A DNA stretch of 64,000 bases from Zasmidium citrigriseum (lineage: Eukaryota > Ascomycota > Dothideomycetes > Mycosphaerellales > Mycosphaerellaceae), in NCBI GenBank assembly GCA_002786025.1, contig NHNW01000023.1, forward strand, positions 496,001 to 560,000. The letters are read 5' to 3'. Of the stretch, positions 10,133 to 20,480 are shown piece by piece (the first letter of the stretch is position 1; each line of letters begins with the position of its first letter). The notes beneath the pieces are model-generated. The model saw only the letters and a program-made list of their open reading frames with translations, did no database searches and was not told the DNA's origin. The translations under genes were made by a program, and so were the position numbers.

Positions 10133-11128
10133 TCATACACTCATCTGCATCTTGACAGCCGCATAAGGCCTGTAGTCCAAGACTTTGAAGTCTTCGGCTT
10201 TCCAACCGTCAATGCTGCACCCGGTTTCTTTCTCGATTTCGAGTGTGGGAAAGTCTCGGGGCTCTCTCGCGATCTGTACTTCGAGAGCTTCTTTATGGTC
10301 GAGGTAGATATGGGCATCACCCATGGTGTGCGTCAGAGTACCCGGAATTAGATCTGTCGCTCGTGCAATCATGTGTGAGAGGAGCGCGTATGAGGCGATG
10401 TTGAACGGAACGCCAAGACCCATATCGTTCGATCTCTGATATAACAGTGTGTGCAGTGTTCCACGCTTGCTGCCGTCTGGCCGAGTAGGTGAGGAAGCCG
10501 GGAAGGAGACGTAGAATTGTGCGAACATGTGGCACGGTGGAAGAGCCATCTTCTTCATGTCGGCCGGATTCCATGCCGAAAGGATGATTCTTCGGTCGTA
10601 TGGGTTTGTCTTGAGCTTGTTTATGACTTCAGCCAGCTGATCGACACCCTGACCGGTATAATCGGTATGGCAGTCCTTGTACTCTGCACCAAAGTGTCGC
10701 CATTGGAAACCATATACCGGTCCCAAGTCGCCCTCTTCTCGATGTGACAGTCCTACTGAGTCCAAGTATGCTCGACTGCCGTTGCCATCCCAGATGTGCA
10801 CGTTCTGATCTTGCAGCGTCTTTGCGTTGGTGTCGCCTGCCACGAACCAAAGCAACTCGGCGACTACCGCTCGGAGGAAGACTCGCTTGGTGGTGAGGAG
10901 GGGCAGGACGAGAGTCCCGTCAGGGTTTGAGAGGGTGTATTTGTGCTGCGGCGGGAAGGGTATCGAAAGTGTGCCTGTGCCAGTTCGATCAGGACGATGC
11001 TCGCCGTCTCTGAGGATGTCGCGGATGAGGTTGATGTATTGCAGCTCTTCGTGCGGCTTTGCGGGGTCTGACTTTCCATTGGGGTCTGTATGGCCGGCGA
11101 CGACCGATTCGACTGCTGACGGCGCCAT
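10133..11128 (-). CDS. Thymidylate synthase
   Basis: Intronless, 331 residues, normal length for a fungal thymidylate synthase. It makes dTMP from dUMP with methylene-tetrahydrofolate and is needed for DNA replication. Recognisable blocks in order: [16 protein letters not shown], the phosphate loop DRTGTGTLS (48-56), [49 protein letters not shown], and the active-site PPCH with Cys199. [18 protein letters not shown] and [15 protein letters not shown] bind dUMP and folate. The C-terminal end KMQMSV carries the folate-closing tail. It is head-to-head with the Msp1-type gene across 246 bp, which probably forms a shared promoter. Confidence 0.97.
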   Translation of the reverse strand: MAPSAVESVVAGHTDPNGKSDPAKPHEELQYINLIRDILRDGEHRPDRTGTGTLSIPFPPQHKYTLSNPDGTLVLPLLTTKRVFLRAVVAELLWFVAGDTNAKTLQDQNVHIWDGNGSRAYLDSVGLSHREEGDLGPVYGFQWRHFGAEYKDCHTDYTGQGVDQLAEVINKLKTNPYDRRIILSAWNPADMKKMALPPCHMFAQFYVSFPASSPTRPDGSKRGTLHTLLYQRSNDMGLGVPFNIASYALLSHMIARATDLIPGTLTHTMGDAHIYLDHKEALEVQIAREPRDFPTLEIEKETGCSIDGWKAEDFKVLDYRPYAAVKMQMSV

Positions 11129-11374
11129 ATCGAAGTTTGCGGTGATGTTGTGTCGAACGTGTGAGCTTCGCGTTGAAGAGGACGCGTTTTAGCATTTCGC
11201 GCATCGGCCTCGGCCCGACGGGATGACGCTCCGTCAGCAGGGATCTCAAAGCGGCGCCACACGTGGCTCCTCCGACGACGGCAAGAGCGATGGACTGCAT
11301 GTGAACACTCGACTTCGTGCTACTTTCATTCACTCACTCGCCTCCTTCCTCTCCTGTACAAATCCACCGCTAAA
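11129..11374. promoter_or_regulatory. Bidirectional promoter region, thymidylate synthase / Msp1-like
   Basis: Both start codons face away from this 246-bp interval, so it must hold both promoters. I see no strong TATA box and cannot name specific factor sites. Confidence 0.5.
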
Positions 11375-12708
11375 ATGGGCATCGGCGAACGCAAAATCCA
11401 GCACTGGCTGTCGGACATGCTGCTGGTCGTGGCCGCGGTAGGAGGCCCCTCACCAACATATCCACGTACGATACTCATAAATCGCAGCCCGTCCTCGCCT
11501 ACTACCTCGCCCGCCAACTCCTCTCTCGCCTCGACCCCGAATCCGGTGCCAAGGCCGAAGCACAACAGAAAGCCATCCAAGCGTCGCAGCGACTACAGAG
11601 CATCTTCTCCAACCACGAGCGAGACGACGAAGACGACCATGCCTACGACTCCGACGAGGACGAGCGGTCACATTACCGCGAGCGACCACGAAAGCAGGAC
11701 CTCACTCTTACACCCTACGAACAGACAATCGCCATGGAGGTGGTGAGTCCGAGAGATATACCTGTCACATTCGACGATATTGGAGGATTGGACGATATTA
11801 TAGAAGAGCTGCGCGAGAGCGTGATATATCCCTTGACAATGCCACATCTGTATGCGAATCATTCCTCGCTACTCACGGCGCCCAGTGGTGTGTTGTTGTA
11901 CGGACCACCTGGATGCGGCAAGACCATGCTCGCAAAGGCGTTGGCGAGAGAGTCTGGCGCCTGCTTTATCAACCTCCACATCTCCACCCTCACAGAGAAA
12001 TGGTACGGTGACAGCAACAAGCTTGTCGCAGCTGTCTTCTCACTGGCCCGCAAACTTCAACCCACAATCGTGTTCATCGATGAGATTGATGCGGTGCTGG
12101 GACAGCGAAGGTCGGGCGAGCACGAGGCAAGTGGGATGGTGAAGGCAGAATTCATGACACACTGGGATGGTCTGGCATCGGCAACAGTAGATGGTGGATC
12201 TCAACGGATATGCATCCTGGGCGCCACGAATCGCATCCAAGACATCGACGAAGCCATCCTCCGACGAATGCCCAAGAAGTTCCCAGTATCCCTACCGAAC
12301 GCAGCACAAAGGCGACAGATCTTCGACTTGACACTACGAGATACGAAGATCGATCGAAGGGTATTGAGGAACGGGGAGCCATCCTTCAACCTCAACACAT
12401 TGGTGAGCGTGAGCGCAGGAATGAGTGGAAGCGACATCAAGGAGGCATGCAGAGACGCAGCCATGGTGCCGATCCGGGAATACATCAAAACAGCCAAAGC
12501 GTCGGGGAAGAGCATGAACAGGAGCATAAGAAGTGACGCCGTGCGAGGCCTTCAAACAGACGACTTCTTCGGGCGACATGGAGGTGTGAAGCAACTACAA
12601 CGAGTGGAGCCTGAGGACGACGAACATGGCAGTGCAGGCAGTGGAAGCACCGAAGAAGTGGAGGACTTCAACGATGTCGAGGAAGTCGTCGATCCTCAAC
12701 GGCGGTAG
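11375..12708 (+). CDS. Msp1/ATAD1-type AAA ATPase of the mitochondrial outer membrane
   Basis: Two exons, 11375-11437 and 11488-12708, with a 50-nt intron; 427 residues. The N-terminal exon (IQHWLSDMLLVVAA, then PVLAYYLARQLLSRL after splicing) gives one membrane segment at about 12-32. An acidic linker (HERDDEDDHAYDSDEDER) and the motif FDDIGGLDDIIEELRESVIY follow. Walker A is GPPGCGKT (160-167), Walker B IVFIDEIDAVLG (215-226), sensor-1 ILGATNRIQDID, and the arginine finger region is AILRRMPKKFPVSLP. The family extracts misplaced tail-anchored proteins from mitochondrial and peroxisomal membranes. It is longer than yeast Msp1 because of the linker and an acidic C-terminal tail (EEVEDFNDVEEVVD). 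Confidence 0.92.
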
Positions 12709-15162
12709 ATCTTTGCGAGCGAGTGATTCTTGGGCCTGACCTCCTCTTTTGATTCCCCGTTGGTGCGCTGTAGGATTGGATAGATCGACAGCTTAATGCG
12801 ATATGACAGTTCGCCTGGTCAGTACATCACCTGCTCGCATTACCTCCTAAGCGGAATTGCTCTCTTACGAGCGCTCGAGTCGGCTTCCTCGAGCCCCGCA
12901 AGCGCCTTCACGCGCGCAATGTTCGCCCAGAGTGTTCGGACACCTGGTATAAGGACGAAACGCCCAGACGCAGCGCTCCCAGAATGAGCAACTGAAACCC
13001 TCCCACGCCGAGTCCGCGGCGCAAAGCGCATGTGCGCGCCTCCTGGTCAGGATGCGGTGAAGTGCCTTGCCCTTTCCTCCGCCGGAGGTACATGCTGTAG
13101 AGCTTGCTGCTTGTGGATGGAAGAAGAGGAAGAGCTTGGATGGAAGAAAAAGTTCCCAGTTCTCTTGGAGTCTGGTTAAGGGCCTTAGGATATGATCAGC
13201 TGGACAGTGTGGCTGTCATGTGAAGGAGTCCCAAACATGATTGACTTCCACTGCAGCCTTAATAGCGCCCGCGATCAAATCGGAAAGTGACTGTGTCCTT
13301 CAAGACCTATCTGACAGCAAGATGACCATGGCATTGGACGTACGGCATCAATCAAGTGCCCTCTACCAATCTGCTGTCGTGTTGTGATTCCAAGGCCTGG
13401 CAAACATACGGCGCGCAAGCCTGCATGTCGCTTTTGTGCTATAAAAGATGCGTTCGATGGCGCGAATCTTCCACGACAAGACATCCGGCCAAAATTCATC
13501 GAAGCCAACGACGAGGGGGTGTGCGGTGAGCCAAAGCGGGAGAGGGCAGGCATGCGCTCGGAGGAAGCCCGCCGATACTTTGCCGCTTCTTTGGTCCGGT
13601 GTGAAGACTTTGCGTACTACAGCGCTGATTGTCTCTTGCAGGCACTATGTAATGTCCCAGGCCTAGCGCTGCGGCTTTGCATACATGCGTCCATGCGCTC
13701 TTTCCTCATGGCCTGGGATGTCTCCAGCGCAGCGGTCGCTAGAGCCTTATCAATGACAGCGCACACGAGGGTCCCCGCCATCCTCTTTGCAGCCGCGATC
13801 ACTTTCATGCCAGCCACCGGCGCTGCGGTGCTGGCGGTAGCACTTGAGGATCGTAGGGTTGTTGAGAGAAGAAAAGGAAGAGCAGCGGACTGGGGATGTA
13901 AGTGTAGTGAGCTACGAAGGCTTGGCGTTCACATGCGCTGCGGTTGTACATCGGCTTCTGGCCTGAGTCTTACAGAGGAGCAGTACAAAAGCCAAAATTC
14001 GGCCTTAATAGCTCTTTCTCGAAGCAAAGCCATTCTCGGTGTACCAGTACGATGCCCTCATACAGAGGCAGCTCAGTACCACCGGATCAAATGAGGCGAC
14101 AGCGGCGCAGAGCGCCCGCTTCGCGCTCCGAGATGTGAAGGAGAGACCGATTCCTCCCTGGAACGTACTGGATCGTTAAGACAGGACTACTTCCACAGGC
14201 TTTCGAGCGCTTGTCGAGCGCAATCGAGCGCGGCAGGTTGCGGTGGCATTGGCGGCGGCGGTGTGTGCGATTGAGACTTCGACAAAGTTCCTTGGGAGAC
14301 TGTGGTCTTTCGATGATATGTTGAAGATGAAATTGGATGTTTTGTTGCTAATATAGAGTTTCTCGCACGAGAGCATGTGACAGCTGATCTGAGCGCTCAA
14401 GCGAGCGTCAAGATGACTTTCATGTGACTGCCAAGATCCGGACGCAGACGCTATCGTCCACAATCCCTAACACGTCAACGAGGGAGACTGCGATCTTCAT
14501 GCACTGGCCACCGATTGATCCTCCAGTCCTGCCGTCCACCGACCCTCCAGTCTTGCCTCCGCCGCGCTTCCATATAAGCGCAGTGCGCTCCATCTGCGCT
14601 CTAAGAAGTGCACTCGAGTCTGAAACTTGACCGTGCACCACCTTGTCGTGGGGGAGCGTCACTTTGTAGCGCTTTCGAGCGCTTCGAGAGCGCCTCGTGC
14701 AGTGGCAGGCGGGCAGAGCGGCGGTGATGTACATGCGGTAGCGCTTGTGGATGGTTCGAAAGAACGGGAAGAGGACCAGATCTAAGGGAACTAAAGTACA
14801 GCCGTTGGGGGCTAGTTCACATGCGTCAAAAAGTCAATGTACGGCAAAGAGGGTCGAGCAGAGCCAGGGGCTCCGATATCCCAACAGATCGAACACTGCA
14901 CAACGTTTGACGTCCTTGACACCCACGTCGCCAGTCTACCCTCGGCGTCGCCCGAGCGTCAGAAGCCCATGACGCTGTCTCCGCGGTTGGCGGCCTTTGT
15001 GAATCTTCCCATCGCCCGGGAAGCATAGATTTGTATCGCCAATGAGGCGCACGCTTTTCACCACGAGAGCCCGCGCTCGAGAAGCGCATACTGGGCTGAA
15101 GCTACGTTCAATGAGCATGTGATATTTTCAGTTCCTGAGGTGCATCGAGATGAGACTCACCC
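12709..15162. other. Gene-poor tract rich in GAGCGC motifs
   Basis: About 2.45 kb without a convincing gene. The largest open frame (13384-14094) has no recognisable domain and unusual Ala/Cys/Arg composition. GAGCGC or its complement recurs at least eight times, often as runs such as TCGAGCGCTTGTCGAGCGC at 14201-14219. Two stretches, 14195-14262 and 14674-14735, look like diverged copies of one module (CTTTCGAGCGCTT followed by GGCGG-rich sequence). GTACATGC-GTAG plus CTTGTGGATGG also recurs at about 13090-13118 and 14729-14757. It may be a degenerate repeat region. Confidence 0.5.
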
Positions 15163-15492
15163 TCAAGCGCTCAATCTCCTCTCCAAATCTCCGGCATCAG
15201 TTGGCTTAACCGAACAAGAGGTCACCGTTGTCGTCCCCTGTTCGTTGTACTCCGTCTTCACTCCTCCAATGCAAGGAATCTTGCAGTTATAGAACGGCTT
15301 CGTGTTGGTGACTGTGGCAACCTTGGTACAAGTGCCGCATTCGACAGACTGAGTGCTGGTGACCACGTCGATGGTCTTGGTGCAGCCTCCACAACCGCCG
15401 TAGTCGTGGGCTGTGACTGTCGGGCAGCCTTGCGAAGCCGCTAGGGTGACGATGCCACCGAGGAGCGCGGGGAGGAGGAGGAGGAATTTCAT
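15163..15492 (-). CDS. Small secreted cysteine-rich protein (effector-like)
   Basis: 109 residues, intronless. Residues 1-20 (MKFLLLLPALLGGIVTLAAS) form a clear signal peptide. The mature part is about 89 residues with eight cysteines, including CGGC, CGTC and C-x3-C spacings, and many Thr/Val residues (TKVATVTNT, GTTTVTSC). Size, secretion and an even cysteine number are typical of fungal effector candidates or small cell-wall proteins. A TATA-like TTTATA (minus-strand TATAAA at 15555-15560) lies about 65 bp upstream. I do not recognise a family. Confidence 0.75.
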   Translation of the reverse strand: MKFLLLLPALLGGIVTLAASQGCPTVTAHDYGGCGGCTKTIDVVTSTQSVECGTCTKVATVTNTKPFYNCKIPCIGGVKTEYNEQGTTTVTSCSVKPTDAGDLERRLSA

Positions 15493-15810
15493 ATTTTCGA
15501 GTCGTGAGGAAGCTGTGTTGCTGATGTTGGAACGTCTAAACAGACGATGTGGGCTTTATATTCCACTTGAGCTCTGCCTCTGTAGCTGCCATCCTGAGCG
15601 CATTTTCTTTGTCCTGCGCCAAAGCTGAAAGTCTATTGCTGACCATCAGGCGACATTTCCGAATCTTGCACTTCTGCTGCCAGAACCAAGCTCCGATAGG
15701 TAAGCAACCACTTCAGCTGGGCGTATGGCGCTTGAACATAGCCAAGGAAAGACAGCCCTTGACCTATGATGATGCGACTGAGCAGCCCAGCAATCCACGC
15801 ATCTGCCAGC
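15493..15810. other. Intergenic region upstream of small secreted protein
   Basis: 318 bp. Holds the promoter of the small secreted protein (TATAAA on the minus strand at 15555-15560). No gene seen. Confidence 0.6.
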
Positions 15811-16576
15811 TCAATCCGACGGACTACAACTCCCCTCAACCCTCTCACAACCCCTCGGACACGGATACCCCGGATCATACTGCCACAAAAAATACGGATC
15901 AGTCTCATTCGTCAAGACCTCCCCAATCAATCTCGACGGACTCGCAAGGTCAAACGACTTCTCGAAGATCTCCATCGACGCCACTCGAATCTGTCCCCAG
16001 CCTTTCTCAATCAGCGTCTCGATGGAGGTGCCGTAGATGTATTCTTTGAAACCTGCCCAGCGGATTGCGGAGGCGCACATGGGACAGCTTTCGGCGTTGG
16101 TGTAGAGTGAGAGGCTGCTGAAGGCGTCTTGAGCGGCGCTGGCTGTGAGGTTGTAGGGGCCGGTGGGGTCTGTGAGGATGGAGGTGCAGTTGTTTATGGC
16201 TGCGATTTCGCCTGTCATTCGCATTAGTATCTGCTCGTGGTGGCAATTGGGGAGACTTGCCATGCAATGTCGGATTTCCCGTGGCGCTGATGTTGTTGGC
16301 TCCGATGCATACGAGCTCGCCCATCCCACTGGTATCAGTGTGGTTCACAATGACCGTCCCGAAAGCACCAAATGGGCATGGGGAGACCAGATCTGAAAGC
16401 GCTTGATTCGCCCTTCGCATCCAGTATGCTCGCACGTCGAATGGGATGCCATTGATCGCCAATGAAGGATCTGGTATCGGTGCTTGGAGGAAGTCCTGAT
16501 AATGACCTCGATGGGTGTGGCCTGTGGCGAATTGACTCAAGAAGAGTGCCAGCGGCCAGAGGAGTCTTGCTGCCAT
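15811..16576 (-). CDS. Secreted cytidine/deoxycytidylate deaminase-like protein
   Basis: Two exons, 16576-16261 and 16211-15811, giving 238 residues. Start Met gives MAARLLWPLALFLSQFATGH, a good signal peptide; an ATG 63 nt upstream would mask it. The zinc-deaminase signature is complete: His105-Gly-Glu107 (GNPTLHGEIAAINNC) and Cys148-Pro-Met-Cys151 (NAESCPMCASAIRWAGF). The HGE triplet appears only if a 49-nt intron with a GC donor (G|GCAAGT ... ACAG) is removed; a GT donor two bases on breaks the frame. The family hydrolyses exocyclic amines of cytosine, guanine or adenine bases and is normally cytosolic, so a secretory signal is notable. Substrate unknown. The C-terminus (PGYPCPRGCERVEGSC) has extra cysteines, consistent with an extracellular protein. 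Confidence 0.8.
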
Positions 16577-17407
16577 CTTGGTGAAAGCTCGTCGCGGAAT
16601 GATCGTGGCGAAGACGATTGCGGACGCTTTCGAAGACAAATATGAATCTTGTCGACCCGGAGACCTGGTTATCGATGAACAACTTCCTGCGGCTCAGATT
16701 GCATTGTGTAATCGATGGACGGCTTGGAGGAGGAGCCGCTGGCCGTGGACCCGCCGCCGGCGCCACGATAACGATTCGGCCGTCTCCGGGGCATTGAAGT
16801 TGGATGTCGATGGCGGGGGAAAAGATGCAAAAGACTTGTCGCGGGCTTTGAGAGACAGTGATGGCCATGCGATGAAGCTGAAGGACTGGTAAGGCTGGGA
16901 AAGAGTGAAGTTGGAAGTGGTTCGGGAGTCCTCGCGACATTGATGGTCTACGGTGTACGGTAGCGACACCTCCTTACTAACGCAATAGAACGCCGTACTT
17001 CCTCCACCTCACATCTTGACCTCCTGTTTGTATCCTGCATCGCTCGTCAAGAAACATTTGCCATCACCAACATCATCGAGAGTCCTGTTCGCATCCGCTT
17101 CTGGACTCAACGCGGACTTTCATTCAGTACTTTCGCGACAGAATTCACTCTAACGGTTTCTCCTCGACTGAACGGGGTCGAAGGCCTGAAAGCTGCACTC
17201 GTTGTTGGTCCAGCACATGAGCCGCAAGATCCAGATGCCCAAGGGGATCATTTCAGACCGCTTGGACTCAACATACGCTCTACGCAAGTGATTGCCGCAG
17301 AGAGCATGCGAAAGCGTGCATGAAACTTTCACAAACGCACGGCCTGGATCTTCATTCCTCACTCTCGGTCTGAGCGGCCTGCACCAAACAAGACGAACGA
17401 CAGCACG
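16577..17407. other. Intergenic region before the first 2EXR-like cluster
   Basis: 831 bp. Contains the promoter of the deaminase-like gene (minus) and of the first 2EXR-like gene (plus). No additional gene is supported; open frames on both strands lack coding character. Confidence 0.6.
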
Positions 17408-17964
17408 ATGGATGACTCGCCGCTGTCAAAACTCAGCGCCGAGCTCCGCAACCGCATCTACGGGTTCGTTCTGTCTGAAGATGGACCAATATGTATCGAG
17501 ATCTCCGACACTCTTCTCACGGGCGATCTAAGTAGACTGCAGACTGCCGAGGGACAGCAGACTAAATTCGAGAAGTATCTCAACGGATCGCATATCGTAC
17601 CTATCGCCAACTTCGACGCTGGTGCAGGCTCATCGGCAATGACAACGCAGCGGCTCTTCGAGGGGTTTCTGTCACTATCGAGCGGCACAAATACGACATA
17701 ACTGATGACCTTCAGCTGGACAAGCTGGAGCATACGCTGCAAGGTCTGTTCGACTTTGCGGCCAGCTACACTAACTGCGCCATTACCTGCCAGATCGAAT
17801 GGACGAAAGACTGGTCCCAGGTCATGAGCGTGACTGGATACTACCCACCTGCAGTTATATTCGACATTCAAGATGGAAGACGGGCGTTTTGCCAAAGCAT
17901 CGAGCAACTCCACACAAGCATTGAAGCATATAAGAGCCGATGGGGCATCATTAATGGCTTTTGA
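17408..17964 (+). CDS. 2EXR/F-box-like family protein, shortened member
   Basis: Two exons, 17408-17574 and 17628-17964, with a 53-nt intron; 167 residues. The N-terminus MDDSPLSKLSAELRNRIYGF matches the other family members in this window. After the intron the reading frame gives KLIGNDNAAALRGVSVTIER, aligning with IGAANAGALRKVIITVDR of the next gene. The second conserved block of the family (TCRQIRxE, followed by FxxNxF) is absent, so about 60 residues are missing relative to its neighbours. It may be a degenerating copy or a functional short form. Without the intron the frame would end at 17699, which could be mistaken for a frameshift. Confidence 0.65.
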
Positions 17965-18306
17965 AATCTCCACGTTGGCCTGAAGACTATGCTGTCAGAG
18001 ATATTGCTTAAGCTCGAATCACGCCCAATAGCATTCAAGGCAGACAACTAAGTGTGAAGCAATGAAGGATAAGTTGCTTCGGCTAAGCATTAGGAAGGTG
18101 AATCGCATGTTGAGCCGCCCGCGCGAGTGAATATCGCAAGGAGCGTGTCACTCGCCCACGACGCCCGCAGCCGTATAAAAAGTCCCGACCCACGCCGCAA
18201 ACTTGAGATTCCTGATCCGTCCCACCAGACTGAAGTCGACGACCATCGCCGACACCAACATCTGATACCTGATCACGGCAACTCAGCCACCAACACCGAT
18301 ACCACC
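17965..18306. other. Intergenic region with TATA box of second family member
   Basis: 342 bp between tandem family members. TATAAAA is at 18174-18180, about 130 bp before the start codon at 18307. No gene seen. Confidence 0.6.
18174..18180 (+). promoter_or_regulatory. TATA box candidate of 2EXR-like gene at 18307
   Basis: TATAAAA in GCCGTATAAAAAGTCCC. A rather long leader of about 100 nt would follow. Confidence 0.4.
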
Positions 18307-19011
18307 ATGGACAACTCCCCACTCTCCAAGCTCAGCGCCGAGCTCCGCAATTACATCTGGAAGCTCGCCTTGTCGGCAGAGCAGCCGGTCGACATCACCG
18401 CCCACGAGCTCTTCTTCGACCCCGGCACCGCCGTCTTGCGCTCCGAGTCCCACCCCCTCGCCTTGACCATGACATGTCGGCAGATCCGGGAGGAGTGTAC
18501 GCAGATGGCATATGCTTGCAATGCCTTCCACATCAGTTACGCCGACGTCGGCATCGACGATGAACTTCGCGACGAAGCCGCGCTTCTGCAGCGCTGGCTC
18601 AATTGCATAGGTGCCGCGAATGCTGGGGCGCTCCGCAAGGTCATCATCACCGTAGACAGGGGATTCTTCAAGGTCGACTCCGACGACCTCTCAAACAACG
18701 CCTACCCCACGATCAAAGGTCTTTTGGATCTCGCCGTCAGGTATCCAAAGTGCAGTATCATCTGCTGCTTCCGCGTCATCGGCCCACATCAGGTAGATGG
18801 TTTGCCCCATTACGAGGCGCCTGAAACCAGCTTCGACGTTCAGGACGGAGTCCCAGCTCTCCAGCGTGCCGTCCAACCGCTGTCTGACAGCTTGGGCAGC
18901 TATGCAAATCAAATCTTTGCGCAGGGGTCACGACTACCGGGTGGACGCAGCACATGGTCGGCAGGTCTATGGCTCCACTTCTCCCTACAGGAAGCCATGA
19001 AGAAGCTCTAG
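18307..19011 (+). CDS. 2EXR/F-box-like family protein
   Basis: Intronless, 234 residues. MDNSPLSKLSAELRNYIWKL carries the first E-x-R-like motif (AELRN) in an amphipathic helix. LALTMTCRQIREECTQMAY carries the second, followed by CNAFHISY. A central block WLNCIGAANAGALRKVIITV is shared by the family. A frame continues upstream to 18127, but all paralogues begin at the MDNSPL-type Met and the TATA box lies inside the longer frame, so the later start is chosen. The architecture resembles the Pfam 2EXR family and fungal F-box-like proteins. No biochemical role is known to me. Confidence 0.8.
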   Translation: MDNSPLSKLSAELRNYIWKLALSAEQPVDITAHELFFDPGTAVLRSESHPLALTMTCRQIREECTQMAYACNAFHISYADVGIDDELRDEAALLQRWLNCIGAANAGALRKVIITVDRGFFKVDSDDLSNNAYPTIKGLLDLAVRYPKCSIICCFRVIGPHQVDGLPHYEAPETSFDVQDGVPALQRAVQPLSDSLGSYANQIFAQGSRLPGGRSTWSAGLWLHFSLQEAMKKL

Positions 19012-19778
19012 GCTGGTATGAAGACCCAGTAGAGCGGAGCAAGATTGTGAGAAAAGACATTGCGGGCAAAGTTCCGAACACAACTGCGACAGGACAGTAA
19101 GCATATTGATGAGACGACCATTACGAGCGATGACCGAGGTGCTAATGAGACTGACGGCAGAGTGCGGCTCCAAGCACAAAGCAACATCTTTCTTTGGCCT
19201 ATGTGTCACGCTTCCTAACTGCATCACGCCGCTGTGGCTCGATTCAAAGAGAGTCCTATTCAAAAGGCAATTCTTTGGCTTTCAGGACTTTTCGAGTGGT
19301 TTCCCTCCATCTTTGTACTTTCTATTCACTGCGAACGCTGCGGTGTACTCTTACTTTGTAGCGGATTGAACCAAACAATGCTTAAAAGGTACTTATATCC
19401 TTCTTCCTTTCTATTTCCACTGCCATTCTCCTTGAAACTTTGCAAGCATTGCCAGGATTTGCAAGAAATCTTATCGATGTCTACGGCTTATACTACTTAC
19501 ACTACAGCATACGTCGGGTCTGCTTAGCAGGCGGCCATTCAACAATGTACCGACTTTATAGTACATACGGAGCAGAATATGTACGCAGGTCTGCTCTTGA
19601 TGCGACTCCAGGCCCTACTGTCGACGAAGATCGAGTGTTGCGCCTACCGCACGGACCCGCAAGTGAATGTCGGCCCGCAGCGCATGTGACGCCGATCTCA
19701 ACTGTTGCTGCCGGCTTTAACTTCCACTTCCCTCGACATCTCGTTCCGCATCGCTTGTTACCGCAAACGCCACCGGTC
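19012..19778. other. Intergenic region
   Basis: 767 bp between tandem family members. Open frames here are short; I see no supported gene. Confidence 0.55.
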
Positions 19779-20480
19779 ATGGACAACTCGCACTTCTCGA
19801 GACTCTCTGCGGAGATCAGAAACACTGTCTACGAACTCGTCCTCGCCCAAGCCAAGCCATTCATCATCACCGCCGACAAGTACGACACAAAGATCCATAC
19901 TACCACAGAATGTGCTGCTACTCGACCTCTCGCCTTGACCGCTGTCTGCCGCCAGATTCACCGGGAGACAGTCGAAATGTTCTACGCCGTCAACGCATTC
20001 AAGGTCATCCGCTCCGGAACGTTCTGGTCACGTCCGCGCGACGAGGCCGACCTCATGGTACAATTCACCTCGATGATAGGAATACAAAAGGCGGCAGCAC
20101 TGCGCCAAGTCACGGTCACCCTCAAGCGGAACTTCGTCATGCTCGGCATGAGCGAGATGGCGGACGAGACACGACACCAGCTCTTCACCCTCCGCCGGCT
20201 TGCCCTGAGCAACCCGGACTGCAACATATTCTGCGACTTTGACTGGGACCACTTCGAAGACGGAGCAGCGCTATCTCAGCGTATCCTGCGACCAGATCTG
20301 CAATTACAGATGCAGGCCGCCGATCAAGATCTTGCTCGTGCTATTGCACAACTCGACGACTGGATCCAAACTCATTCAGGTCACCCTCACCAGTCGATAC
20401 TCTTTCGGGAGTTGTCACGCTTGCTGAACAAAGTGTGCTCCAAGGGCAGTCTCGATCAAGAGTGTTCCGAGTCAAAGTAA
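19779..20480 (+). CDS. 2EXR/F-box-like family protein
   Basis: Intronless, 233 residues from MDNSHFSRLSAEIRNTVYEL. The second motif is LALTAVCRQIHRETVEMFYA followed by VNAFKVI. The central block SMIGIQKAAALRQVTVTLKR aligns with the IGPxNAxxLxxL segment of paralogues. The frame is open upstream to 19440, but family alignment supports the Met at 19779. Long helical C-terminus (LARAIAQLDDWIQTH). Same strand and spacing as its neighbours, consistent with tandem duplication. Confidence 0.8.
   Translation: MDNSHFSRLSAEIRNTVYELVLAQAKPFIITADKYDTKIHTTTECAATRPLALTAVCRQIHRETVEMFYAVNAFKVIRSGTFWSRPRDEADLMVQFTSMIGIQKAAALRQVTVTLKRNFVMLGMSEMADETRHQLFTLRRLALSNPDCNIFCDFDWDHFEDGAALSQRILRPDLQLQMQAADQDLARAIAQLDDWIQTHSGHPHQSILFRELSRLLNKVCSKGSLDQECSESK

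Noticed and set aside
13384..14094. Open frame of 236 codons in the gene-poor tract
   Set aside because: No domain, Ala/Arg/Cys-biased composition, and it overlaps repeat-like GAGCGC modules; likely a chance frame in GC-rich DNA.
17570..17700. Apparent frameshift ending the first 2EXR-like gene at 17699
   Set aside because: A GT-AG intron at 17575-17627 restores the family central block in frame, so no frameshift is needed.
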